The position numbers and the translations under genes were made by a program. From Halalkalibacter suaedae (GTDB lineage Bacteria; Bacillota; Bacilli; Bacillales; Bacillaceae_D), in NCBI RefSeq assembly GCF_017939705.1, contig NZ_JAGKSQ010000002.1:124001-188000 (forward strand): a DNA stretch of 64,000 nucleotides. Direction: 5' to 3'. Below, one piece after another: positions 36,154 to 44,804 of the stretch. Position 1 is the first letter of the stretch. Each line of letters opens with the position of its first letter. Under the pieces are notes generated by a model. The model had not been told where the DNA came from. It ran no database searches and saw only the letters and a program-made list of their open reading frames with translations.

Positions 36154-37599
36154 ATGAAAAGATGGCTATTTATTTGTTGGCTTATGGTTGTTTTTAGTGG
36201 ATCAACCACCGCTTTGGCAGAGCAAACGAATGTAACATGGGCCAGGCAAATTGATAAATTAACGCAGCATAAATACTTAGAACATGCACAAGTTGGTATT
36301 AGTATCAGATCTGCAGAAAATGGAAAGATCCTCTATCAGAATAATGGGGATAACAGATTACATCCTGCCTCAAATTTGAAATTAATCACTTCTGCAATGG
36401 CCCTAGAACTTCTCGGCGTGGAACATAGGTTCGAAACTGAATTTAGAACAGATGGAGAACAACATTGGAGTATATTGGATGGTGACCTATATATCAAAGG
36501 AGGTGGGGATCCGAGTCTGACAATGACAGACATTGAAGACATGGTTCTAGCATTAAAATCTCAAGGGATTAAGGTTTTAAAAGGGGACTTGATTGCTGAT
36601 GATTCAAGGTACGACTCGATCAGACATTCAAAAGATTTACCTTGGTCAGATGAAGAAACGTATTATGGTAGTGCAATTTCTGCTTTAACTGTGGCTGCTG
36701 AGGAAGGTAGTGACACTGGTACAGTGGCTGTCGAAGTAAATTCTTCTGAACATGTTGGTGGAAAGGCAAATATACGATTAGTGCCAGCTTACGGAACGAT
36801 GTCTATCGTTAATAATACTAAAATGGTTTCAGAAGATAATATCGAGACGATCGCAATAACTAGAGAACATGGGGAAGAGACATTATATATTTCTGGGGAG
36901 TTCCCTAAAAACCATGAAGCCATTCAACAAATAATTAGTGTATGGAACCCAACCGATTATGTAATAAGGCTTGTAGATCAAGCATTAAAAAAACATAACA
37001 TCATACATTTAGGACATTCACTAAGAAAAAAGACTCCTTCTCAATCTGATGTTTTGATTTCTCATCAATCAGAACCCTTAGGGAAACTAATCGTTCCATT
37101 GATGAAGTACAGTAACAATTCTTATGCGGAGATTTTTGTTAAAGAGATCGGAAAGGTTTGCGGTCGCAACGGTAGTTGGCAGAAAGGAATAGAGCTTGAA
37201 AAAGAAAAGCTACAACAATTAGGAATAGATACAGATAAGATAGTTATCCGTGATGGTTCTGGTCTTTCTCATATCAATTTAGTAACAGCTAATACTGTAA
37301 CAAACCTCCTATTTGAGATTCAAAAGTATCCTTGGTTTCATACTTATTTGGAAGCTCTGCCCATTGCGGGTGTTCAAAGAAAAGAGATAGGGGGCACATT
37401 ACGTCATCGCCTAGGTAAAACGAAAGGTAGGGTCCAAGCGAAAACAGGAACCATCTCCACGGTTACAGCCTTATCCGGCTATCTTAAAACTGATCATGAA
37501 GATGACTTGGTCTTTTCCATTATATTTAATAATGTATTAGATGAGGAAAAAGCCAAAAAGATTGAGGATGAAATTGTTTCTATACTTGTTCATTCATAA
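36154..37599 (+). CDS. dacC: D-Ala-D-Ala carboxypeptidase/endopeptidase (S13, PBP4-type)
   Basis: 481 residues with a cleavable signal peptide (MKRWLFICWLMVVFSGS...ALA). The serine DD-peptidase motifs are all present: SNLK (Ser about 73, Lys 76), SNN (about 320-322) and KTG (about 430-432), with the long S13 insert between SxxK and SxN. It trims peptidoglycan peptides outside the membrane. Length matches DacC of B. subtilis, which is expressed in stationary phase. ATG follows AAAGGAGG. Confidence 0.9.
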   Translation: MKRWLFICWLMVVFSGSTTALAEQTNVTWARQIDKLTQHKYLEHAQVGISIRSAENGKILYQNNGDNRLHPASNLKLITSAMALELLGVEHRFETEFRTDGEQHWSILDGDLYIKGGGDPSLTMTDIEDMVLALKSQGIKVLKGDLIADDSRYDSIRHSKDLPWSDEETYYGSAISALTVAAEEGSDTGTVAVEVNSSEHVGGKANIRLVPAYGTMSIVNNTKMVSEDNIETIAITREHGEETLYISGEFPKNHEAIQQIISVWNPTDYVIRLVDQALKKHNIIHLGHSLRKKTPSQSDVLISHQSEPLGKLIVPLMKYSNNSYAEIFVKEIGKVCGRNGSWQKGIELEKEKLQQLGIDTDKIVIRDGSGLSHINLVTANTVTNLLFEIQKYPWFHTYLEALPIAGVQRKEIGGTLRHRLGKTKGRVQAKTGTISTVTALSGYLKTDHEDDLVFSIIFNNVLDEEKAKKIEDEIVSILVHS

Positions 37600-37743
37600 A
37601 TTAAATAATAACCTGCTTCCCAATTGCTTTAATTTAATAATAAACTTTTTATATACACGAAAAAACGGTTATGCGATAATTAGAAATGCTCTGACTAGTC
37701 AGTTATTTAAGGGCGATTAATTCTAGGTGAAAGAGGGAGACAT

Positions 37744-38058
37744 ATGTCTGAATTTCAACAAGCAACAATCGTGAAGAAAGCAAATATTTATTTTGAAGGT
37801 AAGGTGACAAGTCGAACGGTAATATTAGAAAATGGAACAAAAGTGACGTTGGGTATTATGCTACCTGGTGAATATGAATTTTCAACTAGTGTGAAAGAGG
37901 AAATGGAAATTCAGGCTGGAAGACTACAATATAAATTAGCCAACGAACAATGGCAAACAATAGATGGTAGTGGCGTTTTTTATGTTCCTGCTAATGAGAC
38001 ATTCCAACTAAAGGTTGAGGAAGTTGTTGATTATTGTTGCTCGTATTTTAATGAATAA
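37744..38058 (+). CDS. ppnP: Pyrimidine/purine nucleoside phosphorylase PpnP
   Basis: 104 residues with the compact cupin pattern of the PpnP (YaiE, DUF1255) family: VKKANIYFEGKVTSRTV, GTKVTLGIMLPGEYEF, EIQAGRLQYKL and FYVPANETFQLKV. It reversibly cleaves nucleosides with phosphate. ATG follows AGAGGGAG. It stands alone. Confidence 0.88.
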   Translation: MSEFQQATIVKKANIYFEGKVTSRTVILENGTKVTLGIMLPGEYEFSTSVKEEMEIQAGRLQYKLANEQWQTIDGSGVFYVPANETFQLKVEEVVDYCCSYFNE

Positions 38059-38155
38059 TTTCGGTTTTTCGTTTGTTTTCCCGATAGATTGGGTACGATA
38101 AAGAGGATATAGTATATCTTTGAATGGTAGCAATCGTTTGTGGAGGATGATTAAT

Positions 38156-38974
38156 ATGAAATTAACACCAGAACAGCGTATACAATTACATGAGTTTAAT
38201 AATTTAACGAAAACGCTGAGCTTTAATATGTACGATGTTTGCTATACAAAAACAAAAGAAGAGCGTGAAGCCTACATTGGATATATTGATGAGCAATATA
38301 ATGCGGATCGATTAACACATATTTTAAAAAATGTGACTGAAATTATTGGAGCACATGTGCTAAATGTTGCAAAGCAAGATTATGTACCACAAGGTGCAAG
38401 TGTAACAATTCTTGTTTCAGAGGGTCCTGTGGTTGAGGTTCCGACTGAATCATATGAAGAATCTCCTGGACCATTACCTGATTCAGTTGTGATGCAACTA
38501 GATAAAAGTCATATTACAGTACATACTTATCCAGAATATCATCCAGTAGAAGGAATTAGTACATTTCGTGCAGATATTGATGTTTCTACTTGTGGAGAAA
38601 TCTCTCCATTAAAAGCACTTAATTACCTTATTCATTCATTTGAAACAGATATAATGACGATGGACTATCGTGTTCGAGGATTTACTAGGGATGTGAAAGG
38701 CCATAAATTATTCATTGACCATGAAATTAACTCCATTCAAAATTATATTCCTGATGAAGTTAAAGAATACTATGATATGATTGATGTGAATATTTACCAG
38801 GAAAATATCTTTCATACGAAATGTAAATTAAAAAACTTTGATTTAGATAATTACCTATTTGGCTATAAAAAAAATACCCTTGATCAAAAAGAAATTGATG
38901 AGATTACCGAGAAGTTAACAATAGAAATGGATGAGATTTTCTATGGCAAAAACATTAATACTACTAATCAGTAA
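38156..38974 (+). CDS. speD: S-adenosylmethionine decarboxylase, long (E. coli-type) form
   Basis: 272 residues. The processing site is in [13 protein letters not shown], with Ser about 118 becoming the pyruvoyl group; [20 protein letters not shown] and [10 protein letters not shown] follow, as in E. coli SpeD. It makes decarboxylated SAM for spermidine synthesis. B. subtilis itself has a shorter (about 126-residue) form, so this is the class 1A type. ATG 38156 follows TGGAGG; the frame is open further upstream without a ribosome site. No speE is nearby. Confidence 0.93.
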   Translation: MKLTPEQRIQLHEFNNLTKTLSFNMYDVCYTKTKEEREAYIGYIDEQYNADRLTHILKNVTEIIGAHVLNVAKQDYVPQGASVTILVSEGPVVEVPTESYEESPGPLPDSVVMQLDKSHITVHTYPEYHPVEGISTFRADIDVSTCGEISPLKALNYLIHSFETDIMTMDYRVRGFTRDVKGHKLFIDHEINSIQNYIPDEVKEYYDMIDVNIYQENIFHTKCKLKNFDLDNYLFGYKKNTLDQKEIDEITEKLTIEMDEIFYGKNINTTNQ

Positions 38975-38988
38975 CAGCTTTGCTTAAG

Positions 38989-39040
38989 AAAAAACAGTTT
39001 GGAGTCTATTTTTACGAGAACTCCAAACTGTTTTTTATTT
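38989..39040. terminator. Bidirectional terminator, speD / SASP
   Basis: AAAAAACAGTTTGGAGT pairs exactly with ACTCCAAACTGTTTTTT around a 14-base loop, between convergent genes. Confidence 0.92.
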
Positions 39041-39043
39041 TAA

Positions 39044-39232
39044 TTAAAATTGTTTTTCTGCCATTTGTACAAGACGTTTAGTAATCTCTCCGCCTACAGA
39101 TCCATTTGCACGTGAGGTAGCATCAGCGCCAAGTTGAACACCAAACTCTTGTGCAATTTCGTATTTCATTTGCTCTAAGGCACTTTCTACTCCAGGTACT
39201 AATAATTGATTTGAATTGTTGTTGCTTGCCAT
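39044..39232 (-). CDS. Alpha/beta-type small acid-soluble spore protein
   Basis: 62 residues with both SASP signatures: LKYEIAQE-like [11 protein letters not shown] and the C-terminal [14 protein letters not shown], plus [14 protein letters not shown]. The GPR protease site lies at YEIAQEFG. These proteins coat spore DNA and protect it from UV. AAGAGGTGAT gives a good ribosome site, and a sigma-G-type promoter lies upstream. It proves that the organism forms endospores. Confidence 0.96.
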   Translation of the reverse strand: MASNNNSNQLLVPGVESALEQMKYEIAQEFGVQLGADATSRANGSVGGEITKRLVQMAEKQF

Positions 39233-39263
39233 GATGTATCACCTCTTTCCTTTGTTATAATTG

Positions 39264-39293
39264 TAGTATGTGAGGGTATAAGAATACTATGCG
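39264..39293 (-). promoter_or_regulatory. Sigma-G promoter of the SASP gene
   Basis: On the - strand the -10 CATACTA matches CATNNTA exactly and the -35 CGCATA differs from TGCATA at one base, with a 17-base spacer. Confidence 0.7.
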
Positions 39294-39423
39294 AATATAA
39301 GCGAAGAACTTTTTACCAAATGTACGAGACTTTATATTGAACAAAAAGAAAAGATCGCTTAAAATTCAAATAAGTAAATTTCTCTTTGAACTTAATTTGT
39401 CTAAACAAGATAGGGGGACATAT

Positions 39424-40539
39424 ATGTACAATAATAAGACATTACATATGATCATAAGGTTATTAATTGTCTCCATTCTTGCTATTGTAGGATGGTTTGT
39501 TTTTTATTCCTTTATTAAACTTACCTTTCCTTTTTTAATTGCAGCTCTACTAGCGATCTTCATTAATCCTATTGTTTCATTTCTCGAAAAGAAAGCACGA
39601 ATTCCTAGACCACTTGCCGTCTTAATTGGGATCATTTTCATGTTTGGGATTGTGGGGGGGATTCTCACCCTAGTTATTTGGAAAGTTATAGACGGTATTC
39701 GTTACCTGTCACAATTAATACCTGCTCAAATTGAGAGTACATCAAGTGCAGTCCAAACATACTTTAACGAAGAAATCCTTCCTTTATGGTATCAAGGAAT
39801 GGGGTTTATAGATAACCTTAACACAACACAGCGGACAGCGTTGGAAGATGGAATTGAACAGATTGGTGTTCAATTTGCGGCTATTCTAGGAGCAATCGGT
39901 CAAACGCTAGCCAATAGTCTTTCAAATGTTGTCAGTGTCCTGCCTTTAACATTAACTGTATTAATTTTTATTTTATTAGCTCTGTATTTTATCAGCAAAG
40001 ATTGGAACAGATTTAGAGCAAGCCTTAGAAAAAAGCTACCACCAAGTTTATTGAAAAGCACATCTCATGTTGTTTCAGATTTGAAGACGAAAGTGGTTGG
40101 GTTTGCTTATGCACAATTAATACTAATTAGCATTACAGCTGGTGTTAACTTGATTGGATTTATCATCCTCAAAGTAGAACACCCACTAACAATAGCATTG
40201 ATTGTCGGCTTGGTTGATCTCTTGCCATACTTGGGGACTGGAATCATCTTAGTTCCTTGGGCGATATTTAGTTTACTAACAGGTGAAGCATTTTTTGGAA
40301 TTGGGCTCCTTATTCTTTATGGAATAACGATCCTGCTTAGACAATTAGTTGAGCCAAAAGTTCTTTCATCTAATTTAGGGTTAAATCCTCTTGCAACACT
40401 TATTTCATTATTTGTTGGATTACAGCTCTTTGGTATCATTGGATTAATCATTGGACCGGTTGGCCTCGTTGTTTTTCAATCGTTATACAAAGCAAAAGCG
40501 TTAGACGGTATATGGCGATTTATAAAAGGTGAGATTTAG
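39424..40539 (+). CDS. ytvI: AI-2E family membrane protein, YtvI-like
   Basis: 371 residues, the same length as B. subtilis YtvI as I recall it, with about eight membrane segments and the AI-2E family features PFLIAALLAIFINPIVSFLEKK near the start, a central amphipathic region and LVDLLPYLGTGIILVPW and LGLNPLATLISLFVGLQLFG in the second half. YtvI is a sporulation membrane protein of unknown transport role. ATG 39424 follows AGGGGGAC; the frame is open to a TTG at 39337 but without a ribosome site. Confidence 0.82.
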   Translation: MYNNKTLHMIIRLLIVSILAIVGWFVFYSFIKLTFPFLIAALLAIFINPIVSFLEKKARIPRPLAVLIGIIFMFGIVGGILTLVIWKVIDGIRYLSQLIPAQIESTSSAVQTYFNEEILPLWYQGMGFIDNLNTTQRTALEDGIEQIGVQFAAILGAIGQTLANSLSNVVSVLPLTLTVLIFILLALYFISKDWNRFRASLRKKLPPSLLKSTSHVVSDLKTKVVGFAYAQLILISITAGVNLIGFIILKVEHPLTIALIVGLVDLLPYLGTGIILVPWAIFSLLTGEAFFGIGLLILYGITILLRQLVEPKVLSSNLGLNPLATLISLFVGLQLFGIIGLIIGPVGLVVFQSLYKAKALDGIWRFIKGEI

Positions 40540-40624
40540 AGAGGTGAAAATGTAATGGTGAATGTTTAATAACCAACTAGTTGTGAAATAACAATGAGTA
40601 TAGCTGATTTTCAAGGAGGACATC

Positions 40625-41347
40625 ATGAAAAGGATCTTATGTCTATTTTTAATGTTCTTATTGGTTGGGTGTGCTCAGGAAGAAACAGAACCGGTACAGA
40701 CAGAAGAACAAGATACGGAACAAGAGGAACAGGAAACTCAAAGTGAAAGAGAAAACGAAGAAGACAATGGAGTAAGTGAAGAAGATAATCAAGAGGCATC
40801 TGGGTCGACGAACCAACAGGAAGATGAAGGAGAAGCGGCATTAAGTTTTGATTCAGCAGAGGAATTAGCCGCTGCTGCTGTAAATTGGTTGGATAGTAGA
40901 GATTTTGAAACGCTTAGTCATCATATTCATCCGGAAGAAGGGGTACGATTTTCTCCTTACGCATATGTTGACGTTGACAATGATGTAGTTTTTACTCAAG
41001 AAGAACTAAGAAATATTAAAAATGATTCTTCTACGTATTTGTGGGGGCACTGGGACGGTAGCGGTGAACCGATTGAAATGACTTTTGATGAATACTACGA
41101 ACGCTTTATTTACGATGAAGAATACGTAAATGCAGAAGAAGTTGGAATTGATACAAGACTTGGACAAGGGACAACAGTTGATAATAGCAAAGAGGTGTAT
41201 CCTGATTCGAAAATTATTGAATATCATTTTCCTGGATTTGAGCAGGAATATGAAGGATTGGATTGGAGAAGTTTGCGTATCGTTATGGAAACAATTGATA
41301 ATCAGTGGTATATTAAAGGATTCATTCATGATGAGTGGACAATCTAA
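40625..41347 (+). CDS. Lipoprotein of unknown function
   Basis: 240 residues. A lipoprotein signal peptide with lipobox LVGC (Cys16) is followed by a long Glu/Gln/Thr/Asp-rich linker (about 17-75) and a folded C-terminal domain (about 78-240: AAAVNWLDSRDFETLSHHIHPEEGVRFSPYAYVD...). The linker suggests the domain sits beyond the cell wall mesh. I do not recognise the domain family. AGGAGG precedes the ATG and a strong terminator follows. Confidence 0.82.
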   Translation: MKRILCLFLMFLLVGCAQEETEPVQTEEQDTEQEEQETQSERENEEDNGVSEEDNQEASGSTNQQEDEGEAALSFDSAEELAAAAVNWLDSRDFETLSHHIHPEEGVRFSPYAYVDVDNDVVFTQEELRNIKNDSSTYLWGHWDGSGEPIEMTFDEYYERFIYDEEYVNAEEVGIDTRLGQGTTVDNSKEVYPDSKIIEYHFPGFEQEYEGLDWRSLRIVMETIDNQWYIKGFIHDEWTI

Positions 41348-41350
41348 ATG

Positions 41351-41394
41351 AAAAAGTGCTGTTAAAGGTTGTAACCTTTAACAGCACTTTTTTA
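41351..41394. terminator. Bidirectional terminator with 20-bp stem
   Basis: AAAAAGTGCTGTTAAAGGTT pairs perfectly with AACCTTTAACAGCACTTTTT around GT. It lies between convergent genes. Confidence 0.93.
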
Positions 41395-41399
41395 TACGA

Positions 41400-41561
41400 T
41401 TAAGACGGATTATGTTGACTTTCTTCGTATGCGATAAGAATAACGTCTTTTTCAGTTTCGTTCTTGATCTCAGCTTCTAAGCCTTTGACTCGTTCGACCA
41501 ATTCAGAGCTTAACTGAGCTGTTGTAAAACGGTCATTATCAAGTGGTTCTAGTTCTTTCAT
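41400..41561 (-). CDS. 53-residue acidic helical miniprotein
   Basis: ATG (complement of 41559-41561) preceded by GGGGGCG at 8 bases. The product MKELEPLDNDRFTTAQLSSE continues as a charged helix (ELVERVKGLEAEIKNETEKDV) and ends EESQHNPS. Likely a helical or coiled-coil peptide; no family recognised. It uses the strong shared terminator. Confidence 0.55.
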   Translation of the reverse strand: MKELEPLDNDRFTTAQLSSELVERVKGLEAEIKNETEKDVILIAYEESQHNPS

Positions 41562-41606
41562 TAGTGAACGCCCCCTTGTTTATAGGGTTACATTAAAAAC
41601 AATCTT

Positions 41607-42323
41607 CTATTCCAGGAGTGCTTCTTGATAATCCATGGTCATCTTCGTAATCTCTTTTAACTCACGTAGCTCCGTCAGTAAAGGAAGCTGGTTACTAACA
41701 TCTGCCCCTCTTAAAAGGAAAGTATAATGCATTTTAGTATCAAGTGATTCTATATTTGATTTTATTACAGTTATTTTCTGATCGCTTAGTATATTTATAA
41801 TTGAATTAAATGTAGTTTCCTGCTCAACTACGTAAATCGATAGGAGAGAAGTTTTTTTGGATTCTTTCCATTTCAATTTATGTTCCAATGAGTTTAATGT
41901 TAGCAAAGTTAAAAAAACAATAAACGTCGTAATTATTGCTTCATAATACATACCTACTCCGACAACGAGTCCGATTGCGGCTACTAGCCAAATTGAGGCA
42001 GCTGTTGTCAAACCCTGAACACCACGTCTACCTTGAACAAGAATTGTTCCCGCACCTAAAAAGCCAATTCCGCTAACGACATATGACGGAATACGTGCAG
42101 GGTCTATCATTGAAACACCTTCATTTTCGGCTATGAATTCACTAAAACCATTTAAAGATAATAACATTAACAAGCAAGAACCTAAACCAACAAGGATGTG
42201 AGTTCGTAAACCAGCTGGTCTATTTTTAATTTCACGTTCTAACCCAATAAGTCCACTTAAGAAAATAATTGTGACAAGCCTTATAGCAGTTTCAAGCATT
42301 TCTTCGTTGAAAAAAGTATCCAT
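41607..42323 (-). CDS. MgtC/SapB family membrane protein
   Basis: 238 residues. Four to five membrane segments in the N-terminal half contain the family motifs SGLIGLEREIKNRPAGLRTHILVGLGS and YVVSGIGFLGAGTI..GRRGVQGLTTAASIWLVAAIGL. The C-terminal about 90 residues form an ACT-like cytosolic domain. MgtC proteins modulate magnesium homeostasis and membrane potential. ATG 42323 follows GGAGGT. Confidence 0.92.
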   Translation of the reverse strand: MDTFFNEEMLETAIRLVTIIFLSGLIGLEREIKNRPAGLRTHILVGLGSCLLMLLSLNGFSEFIAENEGVSMIDPARIPSYVVSGIGFLGAGTILVQGRRGVQGLTTAASIWLVAAIGLVVGVGMYYEAIITTFIVFLTLLTLNSLEHKLKWKESKKTSLLSIYVVEQETTFNSIINILSDQKITVIKSNIESLDTKMHYTFLLRGADVSNQLPLLTELRELKEITKMTMDYQEALLE

Positions 42324-42553
42324 TTTAGACCTCCATAAAAAATTAGTTCTCTCTAGAATATTTGATTACGACGGATATGTATACATCTAATAGATGATTT
42401 GATACCTTTTATAACAAAGAAATTTCCTTGTGTTGTTGCAAAAACTAATTAAATTAGTTTAAAGTTAATCTAAGAAGATAAGAGTGATGGATTAAAAATT
42501 GAGAACTATACAATTAAAATCAATTACCATTTAGGTAGGGGTGGAATAAATAA

Positions 42554-43138
42554 ATGTCACCAAGAGTTGGACTTGAGATGAGTCAAATTTTAAAGACAGC
42601 GGCCGAAATGATTGATAGTGAAGGTAATCATGAGTTAACTTTGACGAAACTTGCTCAAAAGTTGGCAATCAAGCCACCTTCCTTATATAATCATATAACT
42701 AATTTACAGGATCTAAGAAATCGTCTTTCATTATATGGGTTACGGATGTTGTATGATGACATGCTAATGGCTACTACTGAAACAGAACCTGATCAATTAA
42801 GAGCACTCGCAAGAGCATATATCACTTTTGCACGAAACCATCCTGGATTATACGAAGTGACATTAAAGGCTCCTGAAAAGTTAAATGATATAAAAAATGA
42901 AGAAATCGGAAAGCAAATTATTGATTTAGTTATAAAATGCCTCAAACCATATAAGTTATCCTATGAAGAGTCTATTCATGCAGTGAGAGTATTTCGGAGC
43001 ACACTTCACGGATTTGCATCACTTGAACGGCAAGGTGGATTTGGGATAGAGCTTAGCATTGACGAGAGTATTGAATTTTTCTTGAAAACGTATGTAACCG
43101 GTATTAAGGTGATTTTTAGAAGTGAACCAAGTGTCTGA
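42554..43138 (+). CDS. TetR-family regulator with WHG-type C-terminal domain
   Basis: 194 residues. The N-terminal helix-turn-helix is ILKTAAEMIDSEG..ELTLTKLAQKLAIKPPSLYNHITN (about 10-50). The C-terminal domain (RALARAYITFARNHPGLYEVTL, then HGFASLERQGGFG) matches the TetR_C_33/WHG group. The ligand and targets are unknown; it lies alone, divergent to the mgtC-like gene, 230 bases away. ATG follows TAGGTAGGGG. Confidence 0.87.
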   Translation: MSPRVGLEMSQILKTAAEMIDSEGNHELTLTKLAQKLAIKPPSLYNHITNLQDLRNRLSLYGLRMLYDDMLMATTETEPDQLRALARAYITFARNHPGLYEVTLKAPEKLNDIKNEEIGKQIIDLVIKCLKPYKLSYEESIHAVRVFRSTLHGFASLERQGGFGIELSIDESIEFFLKTYVTGIKVIFRSEPSV

Positions 43139-43185
43139 TCACTTTTTTCTGGGAATTTACATGATCCAAAGAGGCTGAGACAGGT

Positions 43186-43224
43186 GAGGCCACTACAAGA
43201 GTACCTTTTTCAGTGGCCTCTTTT
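43186..43224 (+). terminator. Terminator after the TetR gene
   Basis: GAGGCCACT and AGTGGCCTC form a 9-bp stem with a 17-base loop and TTTT tail. The sequence GAGGCTGAGACA at 43171-43182 just before it is the same lead-in that precedes repeat copies B and C. Confidence 0.7.
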
Positions 43225-43276
43225 GAATTGTATCAATACAGTCTTCATATATTATAAGCTATGTAAACAGTCATGG

Positions 43277-44104
43277 TTAATACCAGCTTTTTAAGAGAGC
43301 TATTTCCTCAGGATGTGATGCTGTTTCATTCTTGGGTGTTTCTAAAATAAGAGGAATTTGATTACAAACCTTAGAACGCAAGATGGTTTGTAATTGAGTT
43401 GTTGCGATATGACCAGTAGAAAGATTAGCATGTCTGTCTTTTCTCGAAGAAACTGGATACTTAGAATTATTAAAATGAATCAAATCCAAATGGGAGAAAA
43501 AGTCGAGTTCAATTCCTTTCGTCTCCAATTCAAGCCAATTATCACCTGTCCATATGCCACTAGCAAAGGCATGACATGTATCGAAACAAAATCCTATTTG
43601 ATGGGGATAATCAGATAGTTCTCTAATTTGTACCATCTCTTCAATCGTAATTCCCATATCAGAGCTCACGCCAGCATTGTTTTCGATTAGCAATCTAGCC
43701 GAGCCTTGCCAATGGGTGAGGACATTATTTATCATTGCTATCATTTTTGTATAACCCTCCAGTGGTTCCAGCTGTTTCGATGATCCGAAATGGACAACTA
43801 CCCCGATCGACCCACATGATTCTGCTATTTCAAGATCATTTAAGAGTGATTGTATAACTTGTTGTTGGGCTACATTATTCTCAGGGATTAAATTGGTTGG
43901 ATACGAGCTATGTGCAACAGAGACGATGTCGTTTTCAATACAAAAATCCCTACATTGTTTAGTGTCCAATGGATTAAACTCTTTAATTGATAAACTTCTT
44001 GGATTTTTAGGGAAGTACTGAAACGCGTTACCCCCCATTTTGCTTATTGTTTTTGCTGCGCCAAAATAACCATTAGCAATACTCACATGACTTCCAATAA
44101 ACAT
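43277..44104 (-). CDS. nfo: Endonuclease IV-type AP endonuclease
   Basis: 275 residues, TIM barrel, with family motifs GSHVS at the N-terminus, FQYFPKNPRS, VAHSSYPTNL, VVHFGSS, LLIENNAG (metal Glu), GFCFDTCHAFASG, LIHFNNSK and DRHANLSTGHI. These supply the trinuclear zinc site. It cuts at abasic sites in DNA repair. ATG 44104 follows GGGAGGAAC; a longer frame upstream overlaps the intergenic region. It lies 61 bases downstream of a phosphodiesterase gene, probably in one operon. Confidence 0.88.
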   Translation of the reverse strand: MFIGSHVSIANGYFGAAKTISKMGGNAFQYFPKNPRSLSIKEFNPLDTKQCRDFCIENDIVSVAHSSYPTNLIPENNVAQQQVIQSLLNDLEIAESCGSIGVVVHFGSSKQLEPLEGYTKMIAMINNVLTHWQGSARLLIENNAGVSSDMGITIEEMVQIRELSDYPHQIGFCFDTCHAFASGIWTGDNWLELETKGIELDFFSHLDLIHFNNSKYPVSSRKDRHANLSTGHIATTQLQTILRSKVCNQIPLILETPKNETASHPEEIALLKSWY

Positions 44105-44165
44105 TTCTGTTCCTCCCTTCATACGTGTAGTATGGAGCAAGAAGAACAGAGGTACTCGATAAATA

Positions 44166-44660
44166 TTATTTCTTCTCAAAAAACACATGTTCCGTTGTGA
44201 TTGTTTTGTTAATCGTTAACTTTCCATAAGAATAATATGGTTGTCTCCTTTTATCTGTTAGAGAGCCTGGATTAAAAAGCACTATACCATCGATATTCTT
44301 AATTAAGGGGATATGAGAATGACCGAAAATAATGAGGTCGACTTCCGTACCTTGAAAAGCTTTCAGTGCTCTTTTTTCTGTTGTTGTCCCTTTTCCATGA
44401 CCATGAACCACTCCAATTTTAAATCCATTGATAGCTAATAGTAATTTATCTGGTAGAAAGGTTAGTAATTCATCATTATCGACATTACCAATTACTCCTT
44501 TCACTTCGGAATATTGTGAGAGCTCCTTATATACTTCAATGGACTGCCAATCACCTGCATGGACAATCAAATCTGCTTTTAACAGTTCTGATTTTAATAT
44601 TGGTGGTAATAGCTTAGCTTTATTAGGAATATGAGTATCGGAAATAACAATAACATTCAT
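44166..44660 (-). CDS. YfcE/MJ0936-type metallophosphodiesterase
   Basis: 164 residues with the calcineurin-like motifs in order: ISDTHI (about 6-11), HAGDW (about 38), GNVDND (about 60), VVHGHG (about 87) and FGHSHIP (about 117). Such small enzymes hydrolyse phosphodiesters, sometimes cyclic nucleotides. ATG 44660 follows AGGGTGA. It is upstream of the endonuclease IV gene in the same direction. Confidence 0.88.
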   Translation of the reverse strand: MNVIVISDTHIPNKAKLLPPILKSELLKADLIVHAGDWQSIEVYKELSQYSEVKGVIGNVDNDELLTFLPDKLLLAINGFKIGVVHGHGKGTTTEKRALKAFQGTEVDLIIFGHSHIPLIKNIDGIVLFNPGSLTDKRRQPYYSYGKLTINKTITTEHVFFEKK

Positions 44661-44804
44661 TAAATCACCCTTTTTAACTATTTTCTTGAACAATTTTTTT
44701 GGGAAAAGGCGAAGTTTAATAATATAAGTTTGGCTGTTACAAAATAGTGGAATGTTATTAATAGATATTAGCTTAACTCGAAATACAAATCAATGGAGGT
44801 TATC

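Noticed and set aside
41006-41329. 107-codon antisense frame in the lipoprotein gene
   Set aside because: No promoter or ribosome site and no coherent protein features; shadow of an acidic coding sequence.
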